Shown: positions 33,881-43,451, counted from the stretch's first letter. The stretch is DNA of 64,000 bases from JBELHR01 sp042091275 (GCA_042091275.1 JBELHR010000008.1:10162-74161), one strand, 5' to 3'. Notes: a model not told the origin generated them from the sequence alone. A program made the numbers and translations.

Positions 33881-34484
33881 GTTCTATGTAGTGTGGAAGG
33901 GTTATAATCCAGGGATATATAATTCTTGGACGGATTGTCAAATTCAGATCAAAGGCTTTACTGGGGCACTTTATAAATCTTACACTAGTAAGAAGGAAGC
34001 AGATCAAGCCTATATTTCCGGGCCTTCTGCAATACGGTCTTCAAAATCAAAAGCACCCACATCTTTTAGCAGCGAAATAATTACAACCGCACTCTCGGTG
34101 GATGCCGCTTGTTCGGGGAATCCAGGTCTTATGGAGTATCGAGGGGTATTCGTAGGATCTGAGAAGGAAATTTTTAGGCAGGGTCCTTTTAAAAAAGGAA
34201 CAAATAATATCGGTGAGTTTTTGGCAATTGTACACGCACTCGCCCTTTTGAAGAAAAAAGGATTAAAGCATTTACAAATCTATACGGATTCAAAAACAGC
34301 GATATCTTGGGTAAACAAAAAACAATGTCGCACAAATTTAGCTTTTGACTCTGAGAACCAGGATATTCTCGACTTGATTAAAAGAGCCGAAAAATGGCTT
34401 AAGGAAAACACCTTTACCAATCCAATTGTAAAGTGGAAAACAAAGGAATGGGGGGAAATTCCAGCCGATTTCGGAAGAAAATAA
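33864..34484 (+). CDS. rnhA: Ribonuclease HI with N-terminal viroplasmin domain
   Basis: The protein has 206 residues. The hybrid-binding (viroplasmin-like) domain covers about 1-48 (FYVVWKGYNPGIYNSWTDCQ). The RNase H domain holds the acidic residues in LSVDAACSGNPG, NNIGEFLAIVHAL, IYTDSKTAISW and the last Asp in IPADFGRK. It degrades RNA in RNA-DNA hybrids. Its stop directly abuts the stop of the convergent TlpA-like gene. Confidence 0.92.
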   Translation: MAKKNKFYVVWKGYNPGIYNSWTDCQIQIKGFTGALYKSYTSKKEADQAYISGPSAIRSSKSKAPTSFSSEIITTALSVDAACSGNPGLMEYRGVFVGSEKEIFRQGPFKKGTNNIGEFLAIVHALALLKKKGLKHLQIYTDSKTAISWVNKKQCRTNLAFDSENQDILDLIKRAEKWLKENTFTNPIVKWKTKEWGEIPADFGRK

Positions 34485-35006
34485 CTAGTTTTTCGTCAAT
34501 TGAGCTAAAATAACATCGTAAGGGAGGGACCCTTTATTCTCACGTATTAACTTTTGATTTTTGTCGTAGAAGAAAAGAGTAGGTGTCGCCTCAATATCAA
34601 ATAGTAGAGGGAATTCCCAATTTGCATCGCTCAAAAAAGTAAATCCATGACTTTGATCTACCTTCATTTTTTCGAGAAATTTTTTGGTTAAGCGACTGTC
34701 CTCTATACTTACAAACACAATATTGTGGTCCTCAAATAGAGCGCTGTTATCTCTTAGAGTTTCTAGTTCATAAACACAGTGACTGCACTCCGAATTATAA
34801 TATACAACAAGGCTGTTTTTGTCCTTTGGAAGATTTTGTAAATTGAAATTTCCTCCTTCTAAAGTCTTGAGATCGAGATCAGGAATTTCTTTTATAATTT
34901 CTTCTCCCTGAACTTTATAATAAAACTTTCTGCTCAAATCTGCACCTAAATAGATAAGTGCGACCCCTAGCAAGGATAAAATTAAAATTCTAGTTTTTTT
35001 ATTCAT
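34485..35006 (-). CDS. TlpA/AhpC-like thioredoxin-fold protein, membrane-anchored
   Basis: The protein has 173 residues. One N-terminal helix (about 6-24) acts as anchor or uncleaved signal. The thioredoxin-like domain has C74-S-H-C77 (YYNSECSHCVYELE) and the cis-Pro segment IEATPTLFFYDKN. It is probably a periplasmic thiol-disulfide oxidoreductase. It begins 17 bases after sufS and is likely co-transcribed with it; no SufE gene is found at this place. Confidence 0.82.
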   Translation of the reverse strand: MNKKTRILILSLLGVALIYLGADLSRKFYYKVQGEEIIKEIPDLDLKTLEGGNFNLQNLPKDKNSLVVYYNSECSHCVYELETLRDNSALFEDHNIVFVSIEDSRLTKKFLEKMKVDQSHGFTFLSDANWEFPLLFDIEATPTLFFYDKNQKLIRENKGSLPYDVILAQLTKN

Positions 35007-35023
35007 AAAGCTAAAGTAGAAAA

Positions 35024-36241
35024 TTATTTCAGCATATCTATTGCTTTTTTCAAAGCAGCAATAAACAGATCAATTTCTTCAAAAGTATTGTAAAACGAAA
35101 AAGAGGCTCTAATTGTTCCTGGGATTTCATAATAATCCATAAGAGGTTGGGTACAATGATGACCGGTTCTAACAGCTATTCCCATTTTATCCAAAATCAC
35201 TCCTATGTCGTATGGATGAACACCCTCTACATTAAAGGAAATTACACTCGCTTTGTTTTTGGCTTGTCCAAAATAGATAAGATCGTCAAAATCAGACATT
35301 TTTTCCATAGCATATTGGAGGAGTTCATTTTCGCGATCCGCGATATTGTTTAAGCCGATTTCATTGATGTAATCTATGGCATATCCCAATCCGATTCCTC
35401 CTGCTATATTTGGAGTTCCCGCTTCAAATCTATGCGGAAGTTCGGCATAAGTGGTTTTTTTAAAAGTCACTTGATCTATCATTTCTCCACCACCTTGGTA
35501 GACATCTAATTCCATCAATCGATTCTTTTTGCCATAGAGAAATCCGACTCCTGTTGGACCGTACATTTTATGACCAGAACTGACATAAAAATCACAGTCT
35601 AATTCTTGTACATCGACGTTCAAGTGAGGAGTAGCCTGAGCACCGTCAATAAGAGTTAGTGCAGCGACACCTTGAGCAGCGGTTATAATTTCTTTTATAG
35701 GATTTATTGTTCCTAGCGTATTAGAAATATGAGAAACAGCTACTACGGCGACTTTGTCGTTGAGCATCTCATGAAAGGTAATCATATCCAATGTTCCATC
35801 TCTGTGCAGGGGTATCACTTTCAAAACAGCTCCTGTTCTGTCGCAAAGCATCTGCCATGGGACAATATTGGCATGGTGCTCTAAGGTGGAAATTACGATT
35901 TCATCTCCTTTTTTTAATGTAGAGTTAAGACCACTAGCTACTAGATTAATTCCCATAGTGGTCCCAGAAGTAAAGATGGTTTCCTCGACTAGGGCTGCGT
36001 TTATATAATCCTTAATTTTTGCTCTAGCTTCCTCATAGGCATCCGTAGCCTTCTGACTCAAATAATGTACTCCTCTGTGAATATTGGCGTTTTCCTCTAG
36101 ATAATAGTCGCTTATAGATTCTATTACCTTTGAGGGTGTTTGTCCTGTTGCTGCATTGTCAAAATACACCAAAGGCCTTCCGTTTACATTTTGGTCTAAA
36201 ATGGGAAAATCCGCTCTAACCTCCTCTATATTCATACTCAT
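35024..36241 (-). CDS. sufS: SufS cysteine desulfurase
   Basis: The protein has 405 residues; a second Met two codons in is an equal start. It is a group-II desulfurase with PLP lysine in VSSGHKMYGPTGVGFLYG and the reactive cysteine in VRTGHHCTQPLMDYY, as expected for SufS rather than IscS. It mobilises sulfur from cysteine for SufBCD. It is separated from sufABCD by an opposite-strand serine hydrolase gene and so has its own transcript. Confidence 0.95.
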   Translation of the reverse strand: MSMNIEEVRADFPILDQNVNGRPLVYFDNAATGQTPSKVIESISDYYLEENANIHRGVHYLSQKATDAYEEARAKIKDYINAALVEETIFTSGTTMGINLVASGLNSTLKKGDEIVISTLEHHANIVPWQMLCDRTGAVLKVIPLHRDGTLDMITFHEMLNDKVAVVAVSHISNTLGTINPIKEIITAAQGVAALTLIDGAQATPHLNVDVQELDCDFYVSSGHKMYGPTGVGFLYGKKNRLMELDVYQGGGEMIDQVTFKKTTYAELPHRFEAGTPNIAGGIGLGYAIDYINEIGLNNIADRENELLQYAMEKMSDFDDLIYFGQAKNKASVISFNVEGVHPYDIGVILDKMGIAVRTGHHCTQPLMDYYEIPGTIRASFSFYNTFEEIDLFIAALKKAIDMLK

Positions 36242-36297
36242 GATCCAATATTTAAGTCGCTTGTAAAGATAAGCGAAGTCTTGTAAAAATCCTTAAA

Positions 36298-36327
36298 TTT
36301 GTTTTGAACAACATCAATTTACTTTTG
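36298..36327 (+). promoter_or_regulatory. Possible promoter abutting the serine hydrolase start
   Basis: TTTG (36298-36301), 18 bases, then TACTTTTG (36320-36327). One base separates the -7 element from the ATG at 36329, so transcription from here would begin at or just inside the start codon, giving a leaderless message, or the match is fortuitous. Confidence 0.4.
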
Positions 36328-36328
36328 C

Positions 36329-37675
36329 ATGAAAAAAATTAAGATATTCTTCCTTTTACTCTTCCTTCTTTTGGTCGCAGTTGTCTTTTTGAATTACGAA
36401 AAGCTAAATATTATTTCGGGTTACGCCTCTAAGAATACGGCGTCTAATACTTTTCTTGTGAACAGAGATCACGAGTCTATTATTCAGGAGGATTTAAACT
36501 TTTCTCCTATTGATTTGGCCGATACCAAGATCGATGAGAGTTCTTATAGTGTAGAAGCTTCTGTTTTCGGTTTTATGACTCGAGAGGCAGTCTTTCGCCA
36601 AGGACTAGGTGCTGTTTTAGTGAATGATTCCTACGATGCATCCAAGCCCTATCTAAAGCCCAATCGCAATTTCACAAAAAATGAAAATTCCTATCCTTAC
36701 AATGCCTCTAGCGTCAAAGACAGTCTTTTGACAAGTGTTGATTTTACCGCTTTAAATGAGGTTGTCAGTTCTGCTTTTGATGTTCCTGGTAGCGATGCTA
36801 CTCCGCGTCAAACAAGGGCAGTAGTGGTTCTTTATAAAAACCGATTAATTGCAGAACAATACGCACCTGGATTTGATAAAAATACGCTTTTACTCGGTTG
36901 GTCTATGACAAAGAGTATTCAGTCTACAATGATTGGTGTTTTGGTGGATAGAATGAATTTTGATATTTATGCTCCAGCACCAATTGTCGAATGGGAAGGG
37001 GATAAGCGTAAAAATATAACAACTCATAACCTGTTGCAAATGAATTCAGGTTTGGAATGGGATGAGGATTACAACACCATTTCAGATGTGACAAAGATGT
37101 TGTTCTTAGATTCGGATATGACCCAAACTCAAATAGATAAGCCTCTGGCTTACGAGCCGAATACCCATTGGAATTATTCATCAGGTACTACGAATGTACT
37201 CTCGAGAATTATTCGAAATCAATTTGACTCTCACCAAGCCTATTTAGATTTTCCGTATGAGAGTTTTATCGATAGAATTGGAATGAACTCTATGGTTCTC
37301 GAGGCGGATTTAGATGGAAATTATGTTGGCTCGTCTTATGGTTGGGCAACCGCGAGAGATTGGGCAAAATTTGGATTGCTGTATCTCAATAGAGGAAATT
37401 GGAATGGGGAACAGATTTTTGACGAATCTTGGGTAGATTATGTGACTCAAGCTACTCCCACATCTGAGGGGATATACGGAGGACAGTTTTGGCTAAATGC
37501 AGGAGGAGATTATCCAGATCTACCATTGAATATGTTCTCTTGTAATGGTTATCAAGGTCAGCGAATAAGTATGTTTCCAGACCAAGACCTAGTTGTAGTC
37601 CGTTTGGGATTAGGAGATGAAGACGTTTTTGATTTTCAGGAATTCCACCTTGGAATACTAGATGCTATAAAATAA
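36329..37675 (+). CDS. Serine hydrolase of the class-C beta-lactamase family
   Basis: The protein has 448 residues. The N-terminal hydrophobic helix (KKIKIFFLLLFLLLVAVVFL) serves as anchor or signal. The catalytic S192-M-T-K195 (GWSMTKSIQS) is the SxxK motif, and the tyrosine motif is in WNYSSGTTNVLSRI. The C-terminal part has GYQGQRISMFPDQDLVVVRLG. Such proteins are esterases, peptidases or transpeptidase-like enzymes more often than true beta-lactamases; the substrate is unknown. It lies alone on the plus strand between sufS and sufD. Confidence 0.88.
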   Translation: MKKIKIFFLLLFLLLVAVVFLNYEKLNIISGYASKNTASNTFLVNRDHESIIQEDLNFSPIDLADTKIDESSYSVEASVFGFMTREAVFRQGLGAVLVNDSYDASKPYLKPNRNFTKNENSYPYNASSVKDSLLTSVDFTALNEVVSSAFDVPGSDATPRQTRAVVVLYKNRLIAEQYAPGFDKNTLLLGWSMTKSIQSTMIGVLVDRMNFDIYAPAPIVEWEGDKRKNITTHNLLQMNSGLEWDEDYNTISDVTKMLFLDSDMTQTQIDKPLAYEPNTHWNYSSGTTNVLSRIIRNQFDSHQAYLDFPYESFIDRIGMNSMVLEADLDGNYVGSSYGWATARDWAKFGLLYLNRGNWNGEQIFDESWVDYVTQATPTSEGIYGGQFWLNAGGDYPDLPLNMFSCNGYQGQRISMFPDQDLVVVRLGLGDEDVFDFQEFHLGILDAIK

Positions 37676-37701
37676 AAAAAGGCGCTTCAAGCGCCTTTTT
37701 T
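37674..37701. terminator. Bidirectional intrinsic terminator
   Basis: GGCGC (37681-37685), loop TTCAA, GCGCC (37691-37695), flanked by seven A and six T. It serves the serine hydrolase on plus and sufD on minus. Confidence 0.9.
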
Positions 37702-39024
37702 CTATAAGTTAAAACCGAGGTCTACTCCCAATTTTTCCGCTATCTGTAAACTTATTAAAGTTTTGAGTGCAGGTATCTTAACATCTTTTAAAACATCGGC
37801 TGTAAACGCATACATCAAAAGAGCTTGAGCCTCTTTTTTTGGTATACCTCTAGATTGCATATAAAAGAGTGCATTCTGATCTAATTGCCCAATAGTACAT
37901 CCGTGAGAACACTTTACATCATCGGCAAATATCTCTAGCTGAGGCTTTGAATTTATATCTGCTGAATCCGATAGTAGGATGGAATCGTTTTGCTGGAAAG
38001 CATTTGTCTTCTGAGCAATTTCATCTACAATTACCTTACCGTTAAAGACACCCGTAGATTTTTCGTCGTAAAGTCCTTTATACCACTCGTTAGATTCACA
38101 ATTTGGCTGCATGTGGTGCATGGTAGTGTGATTGTCTACATGCTGCTTGCCCTCGAGTATCGATAAACCATTCATATTGGATTCGATATTCGAGCCTTCG
38201 TGTTTAAAGGAAAGATTATTTCTAGTGATATTACCTCCAAAAGAAAAGGTAAAAAGAGAACAGACAGAATCTCTTTGTTGGGATACATAAGTACTGTCTA
38301 TTAGGTTGGCATCTTGCCTATCATTTTGAACTTTGTAATAGCTTACGTTGGCATTACTACCGACAAATAGTTCCGTTACTGTATTCGTGAAGTTTTGTTC
38401 TCCACCTAAGCTCTGATGACGTTCGATGATTTCTACCTGTGCATTTTCTCCAACCACAACCAAATTTCTAGGTTGAATCAACAAGTCAGGATTGTTTCCG
38501 CTCGTTATGTTTACAATTTGAATTGGTTTGGAAACCACAGTTCCTTTTGGAATATGTATATAAGCTCCTTCGCTAGCAAATGCGGTATTTAAATCGCTTA
38601 AACTTCCTCCTTCTTTCGCTAATTCATCAAAGTTATTACTGAGAACAGTCTTGTATTTCTGTTTTTGAAGTGCTGAGGACAATACACATATATCCGCCCC
38701 ATCATGAGTAGTTTCAGAGAGGAACGAGTTAAAAACTCCATCTACAAAAACCAACTTATAGGATTCGATTCCAGGAACAAAATAAGGTTTAACCTGTTTG
38801 TGGTCTAGTTCTGTTTCGTGTTTAAAGAAAACAGAATAATTCTTTTTGAGTATTTTACTGATGTTGGTATACTTCCAATCCTCGTTTTGTTTCGTAGGAA
38901 ATCCTTTTTTCTCAAAACGGGTAAAGGCTGCAGATCTTTTATCGTGCACTGCCGAATCTATGTCGGTGCTGCTTTCGTGCTCAAAGGCCAAAAAAGAAGC
39001 AGCTAAGGTTTCTTTTAATTCCAT
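37702..39024 (-). CDS. sufD: SufD, Fe-S scaffold subunit
   Basis: The protein has 440 residues. It has the SufBD beta-helix core with the late motifs QPNCESNEWYKGLYDEKSTG, SKPQLEIFADDVKCSHGCTI and DVKCSHGCTIGQLDQNALFY. It partners SufB and SufC in the cluster-assembly complex. It follows sufC by one base and is the last gene of the sufABCD transcript. Confidence 0.95.
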   Translation of the reverse strand: MELKETLAASFLAFEHESSTDIDSAVHDKRSAAFTRFEKKGFPTKQNEDWKYTNISKILKKNYSVFFKHETELDHKQVKPYFVPGIESYKLVFVDGVFNSFLSETTHDGADICVLSSALQKQKYKTVLSNNFDELAKEGGSLSDLNTAFASEGAYIHIPKGTVVSKPIQIVNITSGNNPDLLIQPRNLVVVGENAQVEIIERHQSLGGEQNFTNTVTELFVGSNANVSYYKVQNDRQDANLIDSTYVSQQRDSVCSLFTFSFGGNITRNNLSFKHEGSNIESNMNGLSILEGKQHVDNHTTMHHMQPNCESNEWYKGLYDEKSTGVFNGKVIVDEIAQKTNAFQQNDSILLSDSADINSKPQLEIFADDVKCSHGCTIGQLDQNALFYMQSRGIPKKEAQALLMYAFTADVLKDVKIPALKTLISLQIAEKLGVDLGFNL

Positions 39025-39025
39025 A

Positions 39026-39778
39026 TTAAGCCTTTAATTCTTCTTTGATCCAATCGTATCCTTTGTCCTCTAGTTCAAGGGCCAATTCTTTACCTCCTGA
39101 TTTTACGATTCTTCCATCGTAAAGAACGTGTACAAAATCTGGCACTATATGCTCTAGAAGTCTTTGATAATGTGTAATTACAACTACCGCGTTATCTTCT
39201 GACTTTAATTTATTTACTCCATTTGCGACAATTCTCAAGGCATCGATATCCAGACCAGAATCTGTTTCATCTAGAATAGCGAGTTTAGGTTCGAGCATGG
39301 CCATTTGAAAAATTTCGTTTCGCTTCTTTTCTCCACCGGAAAATCCTTCGTTTAGGGAACGAGATAAAAACTTTCGATCAATCTCCAAAAGTTCTGATTT
39401 TTCGCGAATCATTTTTAGCATATCCTTAGCCGGTAGCTCTTCTAAACCTTTTGCTTTACGAGTTTCGTTTATAGCTGCTTTGATAAAGTTAGTAACGGTC
39501 ACACCTGGAATTTCAACAGGATATTGGAAGGAAAGGAATACCCCTTCGTGAGCGCGTTCTTCCGGGGCCATCTCAGAGATGTCTTTTTCGTTTAGAAGAA
39601 TTTCTCCGCCAGTTACTTCGTATTCTTCTCGTCCAGCAATAACAGAGGCCATGGTACTTTTACCAGCTCCATTCGGTCCCATTATAGCGTGAACTTCTCC
39701 AGCTTTAATTTCTAAATTGAGTCCTTTAAGTATTTCTTTATCGCCTATGTTGGCTTTTAGGTTTTCTATTTTAAGCAT
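39026..39778 (-). CDS. sufC: SufC ATPase of Fe-S assembly
   Basis: The protein has 250 residues, an ABC-type ATPase. Walker A is GPNGAGKST near 35, the signature is LNEGFSGGEKKRNEI and Walker B is KLAILDETDSGLDIDAL. It binds SufB and SufD rather than a membrane permease. It lies 13 bases after sufB and 1 base before sufD. Confidence 0.97.
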   Translation of the reverse strand: MLKIENLKANIGDKEILKGLNLEIKAGEVHAIMGPNGAGKSTMASVIAGREEYEVTGGEILLNEKDISEMAPEERAHEGVFLSFQYPVEIPGVTVTNFIKAAINETRKAKGLEELPAKDMLKMIREKSELLEIDRKFLSRSLNEGFSGGEKKRNEIFQMAMLEPKLAILDETDSGLDIDALRIVANGVNKLKSEDNAVVVITHYQRLLEHIVPDFVHVLYDGRIVKSGGKELALELEDKGYDWIKEELKA

Positions 39779-39791
39779 CTGATTCTTTATT

Positions 39792-41240
39792 TTATCCTAC
39801 GGATCCTTCTAAACTTATTTCTAATAATTTTTGAGCCTCTACTGCAAATTCCATCGGTAATTTATTCAAAACCTCTTTTGAAAAACCATTTACAATTAGG
39901 GCAATTGCTTTTTCGGTATCAATACCGCGTTGGTTACAATAAAACAACTGATCTTCTCCAATTTTACTGGTTGTCGCTTCGTGTTCTATTTGAGCAGATT
40001 TATTTTTTGCCTCAATGTATGGGAAGGTATGTGCTCCACATTTATTACCCATCAAAAGGGAATCACATTGAGAAAAGTTTCGAGCATTCTCAGCGCGTTT
40101 TGCAACCTGAACCAATCCTCTATACGAGTTTTGCGATTTACCGGCAGATATTCCTTTTGAAATTATGGTAGACCTGGTGTTTTTCCCTAAGTGAATCATT
40201 TTGGTTCCTGTATCCGCTTGCTGAAAATTATTCGTTACAGCAATGGAGTAAAATTCACCTACTGAGTTATCTCCTTTGAGAACACAAGATGGATATTTCC
40301 AAGTGACAGCAGAACCTGTTTCTACTTGAGTCCAAGAAATCTTGGATCTGTTTTCACAAAGTCCTCTTTTGGTCACAAAATTATAAACTCCTCCTTTTCC
40401 ACTTTTGTCTCCTGGAAACCAGTTTTGAACTGTGGAGTATTTTATCTCAGCATCATCCATTGCAATAAGTTCTACAACGGCAGCGTGCAGCTGATTTTCA
40501 TCTCTTGCAGGAGCTGTACATCCCTCTAGGTAACTCACATAGGAATCTTTATCTGCAACAACTAAGGTTCTTTCAAACTGACCTGTACCTCCTTCATTAA
40601 TTCGGAAATAGGTCGATAATTCCATGGGACAAGTAACCCCTTTTGGAATGTAGCAGAAGGATCCATCTGTAAAGACAGCAGAGTTTAAGGCTGCATAAAA
40701 GTTATCTGTTTTTGGAACTACAGAACCGATATACTTTTTTACCAATTCTGGGTGCTCTTGGATTGCTTCAGATATAGGGCAAAAGATGATTCCTTTTTCC
40801 GCTAAGGTCTTTTTAAAAGTAGTAGCTACTGACACGGAGTCAACTACGACATCTACAGCAATTCCGCTAAGTTTTTTTTGTTCGTCCAAGGATATTCCAA
40901 GTTTCTCAAATGTTGCGAGAAGTTCTGGATCAACATCTTCTAATTTTTTGTTGGGGTCTGCCTTTTTGGGAGCGGAATAATAAGAAATTGCCTGGAAGTC
41001 TGGTTTTTCATAATTCACATTAGCCCAATCTGGTTCTTCCATTTCCAACCATATTTTTAGAGCATCTAGCCTCCAATCTAACATCCATTGAGGCTCATTT
41101 TTCTTTTTAGAAATTGCACGAACGATATCTGCATTTAATCCTTTTGGAAAAGTTTCAGATTCGATATCGGTATAAAACCCATATTCGTATTCTTGGGTCT
41201 CCAGTTCTTTCTTTAAATCGTCTTCGGTATATTTTGCCAT
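39792..41240 (-). CDS. sufB: SufB, Fe-S cluster scaffold
   Basis: The protein has 482 residues. Characteristic stretches are FCPISEAIQEHPELVKKYIG, SFCYIPKGVTCPMELSTYFR and MGNKCGAHTFPYIEAKN, with the cluster-linked cysteine in LEGCTAPARDENQLHAAVVE. It is the main scaffold on which clusters form in the SufBCD complex. It follows sufA by 27 bases. Confidence 0.96.
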   Translation of the reverse strand: MAKYTEDDLKKELETQEYEYGFYTDIESETFPKGLNADIVRAISKKKNEPQWMLDWRLDALKIWLEMEEPDWANVNYEKPDFQAISYYSAPKKADPNKKLEDVDPELLATFEKLGISLDEQKKLSGIAVDVVVDSVSVATTFKKTLAEKGIIFCPISEAIQEHPELVKKYIGSVVPKTDNFYAALNSAVFTDGSFCYIPKGVTCPMELSTYFRINEGGTGQFERTLVVADKDSYVSYLEGCTAPARDENQLHAAVVELIAMDDAEIKYSTVQNWFPGDKSGKGGVYNFVTKRGLCENRSKISWTQVETGSAVTWKYPSCVLKGDNSVGEFYSIAVTNNFQQADTGTKMIHLGKNTRSTIISKGISAGKSQNSYRGLVQVAKRAENARNFSQCDSLLMGNKCGAHTFPYIEAKNKSAQIEHEATTSKIGEDQLFYCNQRGIDTEKAIALIVNGFSKEVLNKLPMEFAVEAQKLLEISLEGSVG

Positions 41241-41267
41241 TGTGAGGAGGTTTTTTAAAAGGTGTTT

Positions 41268-41597
41268 TTAGAGCGCAAAACTCTCTCCACACCCACAAGT
41301 TCTACTAGCATTGGGATTGTTAAAAACAAATCCGGTCCCATTTAATCCTCCTGAATATTCAAGAGTAGTTCCCGCTAAGTATAAAAAACTCTTTTTATCA
41401 ACTACAATCTTCACGCCATTGTCTTCAAAAACTTTATCTTCCGCCACGGTTTCTCTATCGAATTTTAGATCGTAAGACAAACCAGAACAGCCACCACTTT
41501 TGACTCCAACGCGGACAAAGTCTTGTGAAGCATTATATCCATCATCGGACATGAGCTCTGCAACTTTTTTCTTTGCAATATCACTAACTTTAATCAT
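41268..41597 (-). CDS. sufA: A-type Fe-S carrier (SufA/IscA family)
   Basis: The protein has 109 residues. The three conserved cysteines are C37 (GVKSGGCSGLSY), C101 and C103 (CGCGESFAL). It carries Fe-S clusters from SufBCD to client enzymes. As first gene of the minus-strand sufABCD operon it probably carries the promoter; the Suf genes here are likely the main Fe-S system, as is usual in Flavobacteriia. Confidence 0.93.
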   Translation of the reverse strand: MIKVSDIAKKKVAELMSDDGYNASQDFVRVGVKSGGCSGLSYDLKFDRETVAEDKVFEDNGVKIVVDKKSFLYLAGTTLEYSGGLNGTGFVFNNPNASRTCGCGESFAL

Positions 41598-41614
41598 AAA
41601 TAGATTCTTTGTTG

Positions 41615-41622
41615 CAAATGTA
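41615..41622 (-). promoter_or_regulatory. -7 element for the suf operon
   Basis: The minus-strand sequence is TACATTTG, 17 bases before the sufA start. No clear -33 TTG is found. Confidence 0.42.
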
Positions 41623-41700
41623 CAACATCACAAGTGTTTAGCCATAAGTTGCTGAAAGTAATTTCCGATCTAGCAATAAGAAATATTTATTCCAAAGTAA

Positions 41701-42228
41701 TCAGAAGGGCAAAGAGTAGGCAAAACTCACATAGCCTGCAAAACGAAAGGAGTTTTTCTCGTTGTAGAGTTTGACTAAATCGCTGCGCTCTCGAAAGTTA
41801 GCCGTGTATTTTACCGTCATGTTTTTGTTGAGAATAAGTCGAAGCTCTGCATTTAAGGCATAGGTAAAAGTCTTGGAGTCCAAGGCGCTTCTATCGATGA
41901 TTCCAGCATCCATTCCTATGGCAGCTCCTAACTTGGTTTTGCTGGATTTATTGGGTGGCCAAATAATAAAAGGAATCGCAACAAATACACCGCTTGTGTA
42001 AAATTTAGTGGCTTGAAAGCGTTCAGCAAATACTCCAAGTTCGTAGTTATGAGTTTTATATCCCACTTTAAGGATATAATCTAATGCACCACTTTCAGAA
42101 TCTTCGTAAGGACCGAGGGCAAGCATTTTGGGATCGAGGCCTGTTTCGAAAAACACTCCTTCTTGAGACTGGGCATTTTTTGATATAAACATCAAAAAAA
42201 GCAAAAATAGAATTGGTTTGGTAGCCAT
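41701..42228 (-). CDS. Exported barrel-like protein of unknown function
   Basis: The protein has 175 residues. Its signal peptide is MATKPILFLLFLMFISKNAQ. The mature part is built of alternating amphipathic strands (YILKVGYKTHNYELGVFAER, MTVKYTANFRERSDLV) and ends in an aromatic residue (FAYSLPF), the usual sign of an outer-membrane beta-barrel. I recognise no named family. It is a single gene, divergent from thiL. Confidence 0.7.
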   Translation of the reverse strand: MATKPILFLLFLMFISKNAQSQEGVFFETGLDPKMLALGPYEDSESGALDYILKVGYKTHNYELGVFAERFQATKFYTSGVFVAIPFIIWPPNKSSKTKLGAAIGMDAGIIDRSALDSKTFTYALNAELRLILNKNMTVKYTANFRERSDLVKLYNEKNSFRFAGYVSFAYSLPF

Positions 42229-42395
42229 AGTTTAAAGCGAGGTAGGCTTTAAATGAGTAATAAATATATGAAAATTAACGCTTTAGGCTATTTTTTTAAC
42301 ATTTAGTTAAGATAAAAATCAGGGTACTGCAAGATTTAGAGCTCAGAATTTTCGTCTTCCGTCAAAATGTTGGATTTTTGCATAAAATCAAAAGT

Positions 42396-43451
42396 ATGAT
42401 CGAAGACAAACAACCTTCACGCACTTCAATTTCAAGTCTTGGCGAATTCAAATTGATAAAACATTTGACCCAAAACTTAGATCTCAACAACGAAACCTCA
42501 GATCTCGGTGTGGGCGATGATGCTGCAGTTATAGGCGTTTCGAACAATAAGAAAGTCTTAATAAGTACCGACTTTTTAGTAGAAGGGATTCACTTTAACC
42601 TTTCTTATATGCCACTAAAGCATCTTGGTTACAAGGCAGTTGTCGTTAATTTGTCTGATATATATGCTATGAATGCGATCGCTCAGCAAATCACGGTTTC
42701 TATTGCAATTTCGAATCGTTTTACTCTTGAAGCAGTTGAAGAGCTCTATGAAGGGATTAAGCTAGCTTGCAAAGTCTATGGTGTCGATTTGGTTGGGGGA
42801 GACACCACATCGAGTCAAAGCGGGATGGTTATTTCCATCACAGCTATCGGTCAGCAAGAAGATTCTAAGATTGTCAAAAGAAGTGGGGCAAAAAATAATG
42901 ATCTTCTCGTTGTTTCAGGAGATTTGGGTGCTGCCTATATGGGTTTTCAAGTGTTGGAAAGAGAACGTCAAGTTTTTGAAGTAAATCCAAATGCCCAGCC
43001 AGATTTGGAGCAATATAGTTATTTGGTGGAGAGACAGTTAAAGCCGGAGGCGAGAAAAGATGTAGTGCAGCTTCTCAAGGAACTAGAAGTGCTTCCGACA
43101 AGTATGATTGATATTTCTGATGGTCTGTCTTCTGAAATTTTACATTTGACAAAGGCCTCAGGTCACGGGTGTAAGCTCTATGAAGACAAAATACCTTTAG
43201 ACCCACAAGTAATTAGTTCCTGTGAAGAGTTTCAATTGGATTCTACTATGGTCGCGCTTAGCGGTGGGGAGGATTACGAACTTTTGTTTACGGTCGATCA
43301 AAACGATTTTGAAAAAATCAAGGCGAATCCAAACTTTTCAATCATTGGACATATGACAGAGGATTCTGTTTCTTATTTGATGACACGAGGAGGAGGGCAG
43401 TTAGAACTAAAGGCCCAAGGTTGGGATTCTACAGAAGCTCAAGAGTCCTAG
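42396..43451 (+). CDS. thiL: Thiamine-monophosphate kinase
   Basis: The protein has 351 residues from ATG 42396 (MIEDKQPSRTSISSLGEFKL, the standard flavobacterial start); a TTG six codons upstream is less likely. Metal-binding acidic motifs are DLGVGDDAAVIG and VDLVGGDTTSSQSG, with ATP-site residues in PTSMIDISDGLSSEI. It phosphorylates thiamine monophosphate to the diphosphate cofactor. No thiamine-pyrophosphate riboswitch is visible upstream. Its stop overlaps the convergent hydrolase stop in the shared bases CTAG. Confidence 0.93.
   Translation: MIEDKQPSRTSISSLGEFKLIKHLTQNLDLNNETSDLGVGDDAAVIGVSNNKKVLISTDFLVEGIHFNLSYMPLKHLGYKAVVVNLSDIYAMNAIAQQITVSIAISNRFTLEAVEELYEGIKLACKVYGVDLVGGDTTSSQSGMVISITAIGQQEDSKIVKRSGAKNNDLLVVSGDLGAAYMGFQVLERERQVFEVNPNAQPDLEQYSYLVERQLKPEARKDVVQLLKELEVLPTSMIDISDGLSSEILHLTKASGHGCKLYEDKIPLDPQVISSCEEFQLDSTMVALSGGEDYELLFTVDQNDFEKIKANPNFSIIGHMTEDSVSYLMTRGGGQLELKAQGWDSTEAQES

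Noticed and set aside
42229..42395. Thiamine-pyrophosphate riboswitch before thiL
   Set aside because: The CTGAGA-type core and paired arms are not present in this stretch.
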